The notes under the pieces were generated by a model that worked only from the letters and a program-made list of their open reading frames with translations, was not told the origin of the DNA and ran no database searches. Below, one piece after another: positions 25,010 through 35,868 of a stretch of DNA of 64,000 nucleotides. The stretch covers positions 124,001 to 188,000 of the forward strand of contig NZ_JBCMYF010000012.1 in the NCBI RefSeq assembly GCF_050483325.1, in the 5' to 3' direction. Positions within the stretch are counted from its first letter, which is position 1, and every line of letters begins with the position of its first letter. Position numbers and translations under genes: made by a program. This DNA is from Bacillus_P idriensis_A (GTDB lineage Bacteria > Bacillota > Bacilli > Bacillales > Bacillaceae).

Positions 25010-28000
25010 ATGGCATGTGATTTAACTGGAATTTCTAATATTAATGAGTTTTACAGCCACCATTATTTAGATTCTCTGTTAGAAGGAGATTTAAGAGGTC
25101 TATATAAAAAGTGGCAAGAAAACGAAGAACGTTCACCTTATGAAAAGTTATCAGGTGTTGCTCAAAAGTATTTTAAAGCAAAAACAGATGCTTTTAACGA
25201 AAAGAAGCCTGAAGACCGTGTTGAGGTTACAAATAAATTTAATATTAATTTCCTTGAAAGTCTTGGTTACAATGTACAACAAAAAATAAAGTTTACTGAG
25301 GGTGGACGTGCCTTACCTGTTTTATCTACTGTGAGTCGAGGTGGTAATGAACACTTGTGGGTCATTGAAACAGTTTTCTGGGCTGATGATGTATCAATAT
25401 TTGAACAACCAATGGTATTTAATAATCTTAATGATATAGATAATTGGTTTGTTGACTCACTAGATATTGCTATTCAAGAAATTTTTCGTCTAGAGGAACC
25501 GCCAAGGTGGCTTATACTACTAGCAGGCCAAAAAGTGTATTTAATAGATCGACATAAATGGGGACACGGTAAGTACTTATTATTCGACCTTGATGAAATA
25601 TTTGGTCGTAAGCAAACTGAAACACTTAAAGCTACAGCTGCTTTGTTATCAAAAGATGCCCTTGCGCCAGAAGAAGGAAATATTCTTCATGATGAATTAG
25701 ATGAAAACTCACATAAACACGCATTTTCTGTTTCCGAAGATTTAAAGTATGGAATTCGCCGTGCAGTTGAGTTAATAGGGAATGAATTTATCCTTTACCG
25801 ATCAAAGGTTGCGAAGCAAAAGATCTATGGTGATGAGGAATTAGCAAACAAGTTAACGAAAGAATGTTTGAACTATTTATATCGTTTGTTGTTTCTATTT
25901 TACGCTGAATCTCGCAGTGAACAATTAAATGTTGTACCGATGAAAAGTGAAGAATATCGCCTTGGATATAGCTTAGAAACATTAAGAGAGCTAGAGTTGG
26001 TTCCTCTCACAACCGAGGCTTCTAGGGAAGGATACTTTTTACATGAAAGCTTGACTACCCTTTTTAAAATTGTAAATGATGGCTTTGGAAATGATGATCA
26101 GTTTGAGGCGGATTACGAAAGTGGGAATTTTGTGGATATTGCATTTAGGATAGACGGCTTACAAAGTCCCCTATTTGACCCAAAACAAACACCACTACTT
26201 TCATCAGTAAAGTTTCGTAACTATTTTTTACAAGAAGTTATACAGTTATTATCTTTATCAAAACAAGGAAGCAAACAACGTGGAAGAATTAGTTATGCTC
26301 AACTAGGGATTAACCAATTAGGAGCAGTATATGAAGGGTTATTATCTTATTCGGGATTCTTCGCACAGGAAACCTTATATGAAGTAAAACCTGCTGATGT
26401 AAGTAGTACAGATGAAACTGGTCAATCATACTTTGTTCCAGAATCTGATATTAATCAATATAAAGATGATGAGTTTGTATTATTTAAAGATGATGATGGA
26501 ATTAATAGACGAAAAAAGTATGAAAAAGGCAGCTTTATATTCAGATTAGCTGGACGTGATAGGGAAAAATCTGCAAGTTACTATACACCCGAAGTTTTAA
26601 CACAGTCTTTAGTTAAATATAGCCTAAAAGAACTTTTAAAAAATAAAACTGCTGATGAAATATTAGAACTTACAATTTGTGAGCCAGCAATGGGCAGTGG
26701 TGCTTTCTTAAATGAAGCAATCAACCAGTTGGCTGATGCATATTTGTTAAGAAAGCAGGAAGAAGTTGGGGAAAGTATTACTCCAGATGATTATGGGCAT
26801 GAGAAACAAAGAGTAAAAGCTTTTATAGCTACAAACAATATTTATGGAGTGGACTTGAATCCTACGGCTGTAGAATTAGCAAAAGTTTCGTTGTGGTTAA
26901 ATATTATTTATGAAGGTTCAAAAACACCGTGGTTTTCTTATCGGTTTGCAGTTGGGAATAGTCTATTATCTGCTAGAAAACAAGTATTTAAAGGGAAAGA
27001 TTTAATCAGTGGGAATTGGCATAATAAAGTCCCTGAAACTGTTTCTTCTTTAAAAAATAGGGATAATGATAGTATTTATCACTTTTTAATCCCTGATAAG
27101 GCGATGGTTTCTTTTGATAAAGATAAAGTAGTAAAAAGTATAGAAAAAGAAAATATTGAATATATGAAGCAATGGCGGAATGAATTTACAAAAAAATATA
27201 GTAAGGATGAAGTAGAAACATTAAAAACTTTATCAAAAATAATTGATGAATTATGGAAGCGACATGGTGATCAAAGGAAAAATTTACTGATAAATACTAA
27301 TGAACCTATTAACATCTGGGGAAAACGATTATATGAAAGTGAAAAACGTTACTCATCAATTGAGACTAAAGAAGTAGAACTTAATAAAATTATTAACTCT
27401 CCAACATCTCCTTTTAATGTACTAAAAATGGTAATGGATTATTGGTGTGCTTTATGGGTTTGGCCTATTGAGAAAGCTTATTTATTACCATCTAGAGATG
27501 AGTTTTTACTTGAGATATCAGTCATTCTCGATGCAGCAAGAGGATACGGACCAAATTTAACTGATTTGGTAAACACAGTTGAACGCTTTTCAGTTATCTC
27601 CAAAATATCTAATACAGTTAGATTCTTTCATTGGGAGTTATATTTTGCTGAAATTTTTAATAACAAGCATGGTTTTGATTTAATAGTGGGCAACCCTCCT
27701 TGGATAAAATTTACTTGGGAAGAGAGAGGCATATTATCTGAAAGGTTCCCTGTCATTAATCTTAAAAAACTATCTGCTCAACAAGTTTCTAAATTAAGAA
27801 ATGAATTAATATCAGATTCTAAGGGTAAAACAGAATATTTAGAGGAATTCGCATTTACTACAGGTCAAAAATCATTTTTAAGTTCCTATTTATACAATGA
27901 GTTACAGGGAGTTCAATTAAACCTCTATAAGAGCTTCATGTTAATGTCTATAAAGTTAGCTAATTCTAAAGGCTTGCTAGGTTTCCTGCATCTAGAAGGA

Positions 28001-29521
28001 ATTTATGATGATGCTCAAGGTGAGAAACTACGTGAATATTTATTCCCAAAAATGATTTATCATTTCCAATACATTAATGAATTGAAATTGTTTCCAGATA
28101 TAGGTAACCAAAAGAAGTATGGATGTAGTATATATTCTCCAAGTAATAAAGAAACAATCGAGTTTATAAATATATCTAATTTATTTCACCCAAAAACAAT
28201 TGATGAATCATTCTCTCATAATGGCGAAGGTATTGTTCCGGGGTTTAAAACTAATAATTATGAGTGGGAACTTAAAGGACATAGTAAAAGAATAATAAAA
28301 TTTGATTTTGAATTGCTAAAAAGTATAAACAAAATGTACGAAGAAGAAGGGGTTAAAATTGAACATACAAAACTAATTAATATCCACTCAACACTTTTAT
28401 CAAGTGTAATTAATAAGCTTTCAAAATATGACAAGAAACTTGTTAAATATAAAGAGCAAATTTTTGATACTGAAATGTTTCATGAAACAAATGATCAAAA
28501 ATCAGGTAATATTATCAGAAATACTACATTTGTAAATGATATTTCACACTTTGTTTATTCTGGTCCACATTTTTATGTGGGAAATCCTATTTATCAAACA
28601 CCTAATGAAGGATGTAAAAGTCATAGGGATTACAGCAAAATCGATTTATTAGAAATTGATCAAGACTATTTACCAAGAACAAATTATTTATTAAGTGATG
28701 AAGCATTTAATGACGTTCCAAATTGGAAAGGAAAAAAAATAACGGATTACTATAGAATAGCTTTTAGAAAAATGTTAAGTCCTACGGGAGAACGAACCTT
28801 GATTGGCGCAATAATACCTAAATTACCTTCTCATATAAATGCCTGTATATCATTAGGATTTAATAATAATAATTTAATGGCTTTATTTTCTGGAATGTGT
28901 TCCTCTATACTTTTAGATTTTTATATAAGAAGTACTGGAAGAACAAATTTAAGTAAGGTCATTTATAATCTACCTATTCCAAGTAATGATAATGTATTGA
29001 ATAAATTAATTATTTCTAGGGCATTAAGATTAAATTGCTTAACTGAGTTTTATTCAGGTTTATGGGAAGAGTTATACAAACCTCTATTTAATAATGATAG
29101 TTTTTCTAAGGCAGATAATCGTTTAAGTGATTGGAAAAACTTAAAAGCTAAATGGACGCCAAATATTGCTTTCCGGAATGACTTTGAGAGGCGTTTAGCA
29201 TTGGTAGAAATAGATGTTCTTTCAGCATTAGTTTTAAATTTAACTTACGAAGAACTAGTTACAATTTATAAGGTACAATTCCCAGTTCTCCAAAAGTATG
29301 AATTAGAGAACCATTATGATCAACGTGGAATGTTGGTTCCAAAGAACATTTTAAATTATTATACGAATTACAATGGGAATGTGGAAGAAAAAGATCCTAA
29401 TTTAGAAGGTTATCTTCCGCCTTTCGACAAGTGTGATCGTGAAAAAGATATGCGCCAAGCATATGAATATTTTTCAAAGATATTAAATGAAGAAAAAGCT
29501 AAAGGAGAGATTAATGTATGA
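25010..29521 (+). CDS. large N6-adenine DNA methyltransferase, DrmMI/PglX-like
   Basis: 1503 aa. The methylase core starts with SASYYTPEVLTQSLVKYSLKELL, motif I E558PAMGSG564, GVDLNPTAVELAKVSLWLN, and catalytic motif IV N895PPW898, an adenine-N6 pattern (NPPW). The 500-residue N-terminal part and the roughly 500-residue C-terminal part (likely target recognition) match large type IIG/PglX/DrmMI enzymes. No PD-(D/E)xK motif is obvious at the N-terminus, so it is probably a modification-only enzyme marking self DNA. It overlaps the next gene by four bases (ATGA). Confidence 0.85.
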   Translation: MACDLTGISNINEFYSHHYLDSLLEGDLRGLYKKWQENEERSPYEKLSGVAQKYFKAKTDAFNEKKPEDRVEVTNKFNINFLESLGYNVQQKIKFTEGGRALPVLSTVSRGGNEHLWVIETVFWADDVSIFEQPMVFNNLNDIDNWFVDSLDIAIQEIFRLEEPPRWLILLAGQKVYLIDRHKWGHGKYLLFDLDEIFGRKQTETLKATAALLSKDALAPEEGNILHDELDENSHKHAFSVSEDLKYGIRRAVELIGNEFILYRSKVAKQKIYGDEELANKLTKECLNYLYRLLFLFYAESRSEQLNVVPMKSEEYRLGYSLETLRELELVPLTTEASREGYFLHESLTTLFKIVNDGFGNDDQFEADYESGNFVDIAFRIDGLQSPLFDPKQTPLLSSVKFRNYFLQEVIQLLSLSKQGSKQRGRISYAQLGINQLGAVYEGLLSYSGFFAQETLYEVKPADVSSTDETGQSYFVPESDINQYKDDEFVLFKDDDGINRRKKYEKGSFIFRLAGRDREKSASYYTPEVLTQSLVKYSLKELLKNKTADEILELTICEPAMGSGAFLNEAINQLADAYLLRKQEEVGESITPDDYGHEKQRVKAFIATNNIYGVDLNPTAVELAKVSLWLNIIYEGSKTPWFSYRFAVGNSLLSARKQVFKGKDLISGNWHNKVPETVSSLKNRDNDSIYHFLIPDKAMVSFDKDKVVKSIEKENIEYMKQWRNEFTKKYSKDEVETLKTLSKIIDELWKRHGDQRKNLLINTNEPINIWGKRLYESEKRYSSIETKEVELNKIINSPTSPFNVLKMVMDYWCALWVWPIEKAYLLPSRDEFLLEISVILDAARGYGPNLTDLVNTVERFSVISKISNTVRFFHWELYFAEIFNNKHGFDLIVGNPPWIKFTWEERGILSERFPVINLKKLSAQQVSKLRNELISDSKGKTEYLEEFAFTTGQKSFLSSYLYNELQGVQLNLYKSFMLMSIKLANSKGLLGFLHLEGIYDDAQGEKLREYLFPKMIYHFQYINELKLFPDIGNQKKYGCSIYSPSNKETIEFINISNLFHPKTIDESFSHNGEGIVPGFKTNNYEWELKGHSKRIIKFDFELLKSINKMYEEEGVKIEHTKLINIHSTLLSSVINKLSKYDKKLVKYKEQIFDTEMFHETNDQKSGNIIRNTTFVNDISHFVYSGPHFYVGNPIYQTPNEGCKSHRDYSKIDLLEIDQDYLPRTNYLLSDEAFNDVPNWKGKKITDYYRIAFRKMLSPTGERTLIGAIIPKLPSHINACISLGFNNNNLMALFSGMCSSILLDFYIRSTGRTNLSKVIYNLPIPSNDNVLNKLIISRALRLNCLTEFYSGLWEELYKPLFNNDSFSKADNRLSDWKNLKAKWTPNIAFRNDFERRLALVEIDVLSALVLNLTYEELVTIYKVQFPVLQKYELENHYDQRGMLVPKNILNYYTNYNGNVEEKDPNLEGYLPPFDKCDREKDMRQAYEYFSKILNEEKAKGEINV

Positions 29522-32500
29522 TCCCATCTATTTTAGCTAGTGAAGTTAAAAGAACAGTAATTGATTATTTAGACACTACCTTTAGCTTACAAGATGAATC
29601 ACTAGCTGAGCATCTAAAAGACTTTTTATTGGATTCTGAGCAAGGAATGTTTAAGGGGCCTTATCTTTCAGTAAGGCTCCCTTTTCGTAAAGCAGAGGAA
29701 GGGCAAAAGAATCTGACAATTTTCCCACCGTTTACACCATATGTACATCAATTACGTTCTTTTGAGCGATTATCTAGTCAATACGAACTGCCAAAGCCAA
29801 CATTGGTGACAACTGGAACTGGCTCTGGTAAAACAGAGTGTTTTACGTACCCCATACTAGATTATTGTTACCACCAAAGAGGGATAGACGGTATTAAAGC
29901 AATTATTTTATACCCTATGAATGCTCTGGCATCTGACCAAGCGAAGCGTTTAGCAGAAATGATTGATGCTGATGAAGAAAAACTTGGCCATATCAGGGTG
30001 GGGATGTACGTTGGTGGCAACGGTAAGTATAAGCAAATGGGAAAAGATCATGTTATTGATGACAGAGAAACATTACGTAAGACCCCCCCTGATATTTTAT
30101 TAACTAACTATAAGATGCTTGATTATCTACTCATTCGTCCTGAAGATCGTCCATTATGGCAGAATAATAATGAAGATACGCTAAAGTATTTAGTGCTTGA
30201 TGAATTACATACCTATGATGGTGCGCAGGGTTCGGACGTGGCAAATCTTATTCGTAGGTTAAAGGCACGACTTAATATACAACCGGGTAAAGTTGCTATG
30301 GTCGGAACATCAGCAACTATTGCGAGTGAGGATGAAGATTCAATCAGAACTCTAACTGATTTCTCATCTACTATTTTTGGAGAAGCTTTTGAGAAAGAAA
30401 GTGTTATCCTAGAAGACCGAATTAATTTATCTGATTTTTTAGATCATGAAACAAAGTATTATGAACTTCCTGATGATTCGGTAAGACTAATTCATTTCGT
30501 GGGTGAATCACAGGACGCATTTATACGCTCTCAAATGAAGGTTTGGTTTGATACGGATCAATTGACTGAAAATGAGTTGGGCGACTCTTTAAAAGAGCAT
30601 AACTTCCTTTACACATTATTGTCATCTTTCCGAAATGAAATAGTAGATATAGATGAATTAATTGAAAGAGTTTCAAAAAGAGATCAAGATTTTGCTTACA
30701 AAAAAAAGGAACGTCAACAAGAAATTCTACATTCATTTATAACATTAATTTCTACAGCAAAGCTAATGGATGGAAAAAGGAAAATTCCTTTTTTACAGGT
30801 ACAGGTTCAGATTTGGATTCGGGAAATGCGCCGGTTACTGCGAAAGGTTAGTAATAAACCTGAATTTTATTGGAAAGACGGTAGTAAACCTTTAGATAAT
30901 AAATTGGGTTTACCAATGTATTACTGTCGTGACTGTGGACACTCTGGATGGTTAACACATCAAATTGATGGAAGTGGGCCTCTTGAGACTGAAACTGCTT
31001 CAATTTATAATCGATTTTTCGATAAGAGCCGTCACACGAGATACATTTATCTTGATGATGGAGAAGAAATTTATGTTAATGATCAACAACAATTGGCAGA
31101 AAGGGTATTTTTGAATCCAAAAGATTTGTCCATCCAAACTTTTCATAATAGCAATGAAATGTTAGTTAAAGTCATAATCAGAGAAGGGAAAGTAACAAAT
31201 ACAAAACCACCAAAAGATCGACATACCTGTCCAAAATGTGATTCAGAGGGTTCAATAATCATTGCAGGTTCTCAAGCTGCAAGTCTAGCTTCAGTTGCAA
31301 TAAGTCATTTGTACACATCACCATTTAATGAAGATAAAAAATTACTTGTTTTTACAGATTCTGTTCAAGATGCATCACATAGGGCTAGCTTCTTTGAAAA
31401 CAGGACCTATCGTTTTAATTTTCGTACTGCTCTTCAAACAGCGGTAGAAACCATTGAAGGTCCTATGACATTGGTAGAATTACCTGCATATTTTTATGAT
31501 TATTGGATGAATCGTTTTAAAAATGATGAAAGCCTTAAAAATCCGGTTCAGCACTTTACTGCTACATTTTTGCCACCTGATTTAAATGAAGAACCAATTT
31601 ATAAAAAGTTTATTAAAAATAAAAGTGAATTACTTCCTGATGAGTTAAAGGCTATTTTGCATAAAAGGTTATCATGGGAAATTACAATGGAGTATGGCTT
31701 TAGTGCTAGAATTGGCCGAACTCTAGATAAGGTTAGAAGTTCCACCGTTTTTGTTGACCCAAGTAGAGTAAATAATGTAGCCGAGAAATTTACTACATTT
31801 TTATCAGGTGATTACGGGGTAATATCAGATTTAGGAGAAGAAAAGGTCAAGCAGTTTATTCAAGGGTTATTAATGAGGATTAAATTACGAGGTGGAATTG
31901 ATCATCCACTACTTTCAAAGTATCGATATGATCAAAAAGGAAACACCTATTTATTATCGAAAAATATTGAAAAGCATATGTCTCCCATAGGTGGTGCAAT
32001 TCCTTATTTCTTAACTAATGATAAGAATAGTAATAACTTTGATTCAGTAATAACAGGGGGGAATAGAAATTCTTGGGCTATTGATTGGATGAGTCGGAGT
32101 TTATCGCCAAAACTATCTATTCAAGACATGAATCAAATTTATTTACAGTTCATTAATTTAGCTGATGAAGAAGGTTTACTACATAGTGTAACAAGAGTCA
32201 ACCTTTCCAACTATGGAATAAAACCAGGTATTCTTTATGTTACAACAGAAACTAAGGGGATTATTTGTAATAGCTGTGGATATCGACTAACTGTTGCTGA
32301 CAGTGAGCATTCAATTTGGATAGGTGCTACTTGCCGTCGATATCAATGTAAGGGACATTATGAGTTAGACGAAGAAGACCGTCAAAGTTTCTATCGTAAA
32401 CTATATTCAACAGGTCATATTGAAAGAATATTCACAGAAGAGCATACAGGTTTACTTGAGAGAACAAAAAGAGAAGAAGTTGAAAGGTTATTTAAATCAC

Positions 32501-35500
32501 CACAAGGGGAAAGCTATGCGGATGCTCCTAATCTCCTAACTTGTACACCAACACTAGAAATGGGGATTGATGTAGGTGACCTATCTGCAACGATGTTAAA
32601 CTCTGTTCCACCAGCCACAGCAAATTATGTTCAAAGGGTAGGGCGAGCTGGTCGAAAAACAGGAAATGCACTAATCATAACGATGTCTAAGGCACAGAAA
32701 CACGATTTATACTTTTATTCAGAACCTTTAGCAATGATGGCAGGTTCAGTTGCGCCACCAGGAAGTTACCTAGATGCCCCTGAAATTTTAAAACGTCATT
32801 TTTTTGCGTTTTGCATGGATACTTGGGCAAAAGATGACCATAATGCAAAGAATTTACCAAATAAAGTGCAGATGATGCTTACTCAATATAAAAAGAGAGA
32901 ATTTCCTGCAACTTTCATAAAATTTTATGAAAAAGGGAAAAGTTTATTGATAAATAATTTTACACATCTTTATAAAGGTATTCTATCGGAATCAAACGAT
33001 AAAATGCTTAGGGAGTACGTTCAACAGAATTTACTTGAAGGCTCAATTAAGAACGTTTTGAAGAAAACAGAGGAAGATCTTGAAAGGCTAAAGAAACTAT
33101 CTGCAAATATAAGAACTGAAATCAGAAAATTGGAAGCAAACAGATTAGTAATTGAAGATTTTGATACAAAAGTTAAAGAATTAGAAAATGAACGTAAACT
33201 AGTGTTCAGAATGATGAATGATATTAAAGAAAAATATCCATTAGAACTTTTTACAAATGAAGGATTACTTCCTAACTATGCTTTTCCTGAAAGTGGTATA
33301 AAGTTAAAAGCGATTATAAAGAAGAGAAAGTTGAATGAGGAAGATGATCCGTATGATGTCTTCGAGTTATTGAGACCAGCGAGGTCAGCGCTTAGAGAAT
33401 TTGCACCTTATAATACGTTTTATGCTTCTAGAAGAAAGATTTTAATCGATCAAATTGAAACTGGGGGAGAGAAAAATCCTAAATTTGAAGAGTGGAAGTT
33501 TTGTAATGACTGTTCCCACATGGAATTAGTAACTGAATCTCATTTCAAAACAGCCTGTCCAATATGTGGGAGTACCGCTTGGGAAGACAAGGGACAGAAT
33601 CGAGATATGCTAAAACTTGAATATTTTCAATCCAAAACTGATGAACTTTCTAGTGCAACTTCTGATGAAGGTGATGAACGTGAAATAAATAGATATCATA
33701 TTCAACACTTTTTTGACATTAGAAATAATCAGCCAACTAAGGCATTTGTTATTGATGATATTCCATTTGGATACGAATATTTAAGTGAAGTAAAAATGAA
33801 AGAAATAAATTTTGGGTATCAACAAAATTTATCGTTGAATAACAAAATGGATATTGCAGGGGAAGAAGTATCTAAAACTGGATTTAGTGTATGCAAAGAT
33901 TGTGGAATAGTAAAAAAGCCCGCTTTTATAGAGGGTCCTAAACAACCAAGACATCGTTATAATTGCAAATATAACCAACAAAATCAAAACGAAAAAGATG
34001 CATGGACGGATGTTGTGTTATATAGAGAAATTATTTCAGAAGCAATTAGGATGTTGATTCCAGTTTCAACATCAAAGCAATCGAATAAATTGCTAACTTT
34101 TAAAGCTTGTCTTGAACTTGGTCTAAGAAAATGGTATCGAGGTAATCCGGGACATTTAGTAGTTCGTGAACATTTTGAACCCGTACAAGGAGAAGAGCAT
34201 GGAAGTCGTCACTACTTGGTTATTTATGATGAAGTACCCGGTGGAACAGGTTATTTAAAAAATCTAGTGCTGACAGACGCTTTTATGGATGTTCTACAAA
34301 AGGCTTATGACGCTTTATTTACCTGTAAGTGTCGAAATTATGAGGACACTGAAGAGGATAGAGATGGCTGCTATAATTGCTTGTATGCTTATCAAAATCA
34401 ATTTGAAATTGATTCTATTTCAAGAACCCAAGGTGAGCAGTTATTAAAAGAAATATTAGATCAAAAAGATAAGTTGAAACCAACAAGTACTTTATCTAAT
34501 GTAACAATAGAGAGCCTAGTAGAGAGTGAATTAGAAGAACGGTTCTTAAAAAAATTTAAAAGCTTTGTGATTATTAATCAAGGTGAAGATATATGGAAGC
34601 AAACTCTATACCAAGGAAAAATGTGTTATGAGTTTACCCTTGATAAATTAAAATGGTGGAGGATTATTCCTCAAGTTGAGCTTAACAGAGAGGAAGGTGT
34701 GCTAATATCTAGTAGACCAGACTTCGTATTTTATCCTATCAATCAACAATCTAATTTTAAGCCAATTGCTGTATTTCTAGATGGGTTTAAATATCATGTT
34801 AAGCCTCATGAAAGACGTGGCGAAGTTGGAATAGACATTAGAAAAAGAACGGCTATTCGAGATTCTGAAAATTTTTGTGTTTGGACACTTACATGGGACG
34901 ATGTAGAAGAATTTGAAAATGAAAAACAAGAGACCTTTTCAAAACTGTTAGCCCTTGATGAGTCAAGTAAAGTTGTTCAATTTAATAAAGTACTTAAAAA
35001 TATATTACAGAATGAACCGAAATCTTTGTGGAACATGAACAAGGTAGAACAATTAATTACGCTACTAAATTACCCGGATATTGAGGAATGGGGGAAATAT
35101 GCTTTTTCAATAATTTTTGGTTGGAGACAAAAACATCCATTAATTGAAGAAGAGCTGGGTTTACTAAAAATAAGAGACATTGCAACATCTGAAATTAAGC
35201 CATCAATTGACATTCCTGATAATGCTTTAAAAGGGAATTTTCTTTATGTACCAAAAAATAAAATATCAGACAATGATATTTTTAAAGGTTTCTTTTTAAT
35301 TCCACCACAAGTTATTCAACAAATCATGTTGTTAATGAATGGTAGGGATGTCAATGTTGATGTTAAAACTGTTGAAGGAATTATTCGTATTGAAGATGAT
35401 TATACGAATAGAAATTTGCAAGACTTTAAGCGTACTTGGAATGAATTTTGGCGATTAAGTAACTTACTTCAATTTCTTCCTAGGGTTCATCAAGTGTCGA

Positions 35501-35850
35501 GAGAACTGATAGATGAATTTGGAGATGACATTATATTAGATGTACAAGGAGTAAGCCAAAGTGTTCCTCAAGAATGGCAGGATCTATTGGAGATAGTTGA
35601 TGAGGAATGTGTGTCAATATTACGAGAAGTAATAAAGCATAACGGTCCTAAACCGGAAGTAGGATATGAAATTGCCACAAAACAAGGAACCATTGGAGAA
35701 CTTGAACTGGCTTGGGAATCCCAAAAGGTTGGTATATTACTTGAAGATGATGAAGAACTAAGAGAAATTTTAAAAGAGCAAAATTGGAAGGCTTTATTAA
35801 TATCTGAAATCGACAAACAAGATTTTGCGATAATGAATTATTTAAAATAG
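29518..35850 (+). CDS. giant DEAD/DUF1998 helicase with C-terminal nuclease-like domain (DrmA-DrmB-like in one chain)
   Basis: 2110 aa. Helicase lobe 1: TGTGSGK105T, D228ELH231, GTSAT (263-267). Zinc-binding pairs C470/C473 and C571/C574. Lobe 2: LLVFTDSVQDASHRA, CTPTLEMGIDVGDL (1009-1022), QRVGRAGR (1039-1046). Then a second Cys group (CNDC...CPIC) and a DUF1998 domain: VIYDEVPGGTGYL (1569-1580) and C1603/C1605/C1618/C1621. Near 1700-1790, RPD1735FVF, AVFLD1755GFKYH1760 and a trailing DxxKR...VWTLTWDDV recall Vsr/DUF559 endonucleases. Separate DrmA (helicase) and DrmB (DUF1998) form one complex in DISARM; DruE of Druantia is a similarly long DUF1998 helicase. I favour a DISARM relative from the neighbours. 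Confidence 0.82.
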   Translation: MIPSILASEVKRTVIDYLDTTFSLQDESLAEHLKDFLLDSEQGMFKGPYLSVRLPFRKAEEGQKNLTIFPPFTPYVHQLRSFERLSSQYELPKPTLVTTGTGSGKTECFTYPILDYCYHQRGIDGIKAIILYPMNALASDQAKRLAEMIDADEEKLGHIRVGMYVGGNGKYKQMGKDHVIDDRETLRKTPPDILLTNYKMLDYLLIRPEDRPLWQNNNEDTLKYLVLDELHTYDGAQGSDVANLIRRLKARLNIQPGKVAMVGTSATIASEDEDSIRTLTDFSSTIFGEAFEKESVILEDRINLSDFLDHETKYYELPDDSVRLIHFVGESQDAFIRSQMKVWFDTDQLTENELGDSLKEHNFLYTLLSSFRNEIVDIDELIERVSKRDQDFAYKKKERQQEILHSFITLISTAKLMDGKRKIPFLQVQVQIWIREMRRLLRKVSNKPEFYWKDGSKPLDNKLGLPMYYCRDCGHSGWLTHQIDGSGPLETETASIYNRFFDKSRHTRYIYLDDGEEIYVNDQQQLAERVFLNPKDLSIQTFHNSNEMLVKVIIREGKVTNTKPPKDRHTCPKCDSEGSIIIAGSQAASLASVAISHLYTSPFNEDKKLLVFTDSVQDASHRASFFENRTYRFNFRTALQTAVETIEGPMTLVELPAYFYDYWMNRFKNDESLKNPVQHFTATFLPPDLNEEPIYKKFIKNKSELLPDELKAILHKRLSWEITMEYGFSARIGRTLDKVRSSTVFVDPSRVNNVAEKFTTFLSGDYGVISDLGEEKVKQFIQGLLMRIKLRGGIDHPLLSKYRYDQKGNTYLLSKNIEKHMSPIGGAIPYFLTNDKNSNNFDSVITGGNRNSWAIDWMSRSLSPKLSIQDMNQIYLQFINLADEEGLLHSVTRVNLSNYGIKPGILYVTTETKGIICNSCGYRLTVADSEHSIWIGATCRRYQCKGHYELDEEDRQSFYRKLYSTGHIERIFTEEHTGLLERTKREEVERLFKSPQGESYADAPNLLTCTPTLEMGIDVGDLSATMLNSVPPATANYVQRVGRAGRKTGNALIITMSKAQKHDLYFYSEPLAMMAGSVAPPGSYLDAPEILKRHFFAFCMDTWAKDDHNAKNLPNKVQMMLTQYKKREFPATFIKFYEKGKSLLINNFTHLYKGILSESNDKMLREYVQQNLLEGSIKNVLKKTEEDLERLKKLSANIRTEIRKLEANRLVIEDFDTKVKELENERKLVFRMMNDIKEKYPLELFTNEGLLPNYAFPESGIKLKAIIKKRKLNEEDDPYDVFELLRPARSALREFAPYNTFYASRRKILIDQIETGGEKNPKFEEWKFCNDCSHMELVTESHFKTACPICGSTAWEDKGQNRDMLKLEYFQSKTDELSSATSDEGDEREINRYHIQHFFDIRNNQPTKAFVIDDIPFGYEYLSEVKMKEINFGYQQNLSLNNKMDIAGEEVSKTGFSVCKDCGIVKKPAFIEGPKQPRHRYNCKYNQQNQNEKDAWTDVVLYREIISEAIRMLIPVSTSKQSNKLLTFKACLELGLRKWYRGNPGHLVVREHFEPVQGEEHGSRHYLVIYDEVPGGTGYLKNLVLTDAFMDVLQKAYDALFTCKCRNYEDTEEDRDGCYNCLYAYQNQFEIDSISRTQGEQLLKEILDQKDKLKPTSTLSNVTIESLVESELEERFLKKFKSFVIINQGEDIWKQTLYQGKMCYEFTLDKLKWWRIIPQVELNREEGVLISSRPDFVFYPINQQSNFKPIAVFLDGFKYHVKPHERRGEVGIDIRKRTAIRDSENFCVWTLTWDDVEEFENEKQETFSKLLALDESSKVVQFNKVLKNILQNEPKSLWNMNKVEQLITLLNYPDIEEWGKYAFSIIFGWRQKHPLIEEELGLLKIRDIATSEIKPSIDIPDNALKGNFLYVPKNKISDNDIFKGFFLIPPQVIQQIMLLMNGRDVNVDVKTVEGIIRIEDDYTNRNLQDFKRTWNEFWRLSNLLQFLPRVHQVSRELIDEFGDDIILDVQGVSQSVPQEWQDLLEIVDEECVSILREVIKHNGPKPEVGYEIATKQGTIGELELAWESQKVGILLEDDEELREILKEQNWKALLISEIDKQDFAIMNYLK

Positions 35851-35868
35851 TGAAAGGGGGAGGATTGA

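Noticed and set aside
25010..35850. BREX system
   Set aside because: The methylase resembles PglX, but there is no PglZ, BrxC/PglY ATPase, BrxA/B or Lon-like gene nearby.
29518..35850. Druantia system
   Set aside because: The helicase is as long as DruE and has DUF1998, but no DruA-D, DruF/G or DruH-like genes; the neighbours are DISARM-type. Kept only as an alternative.
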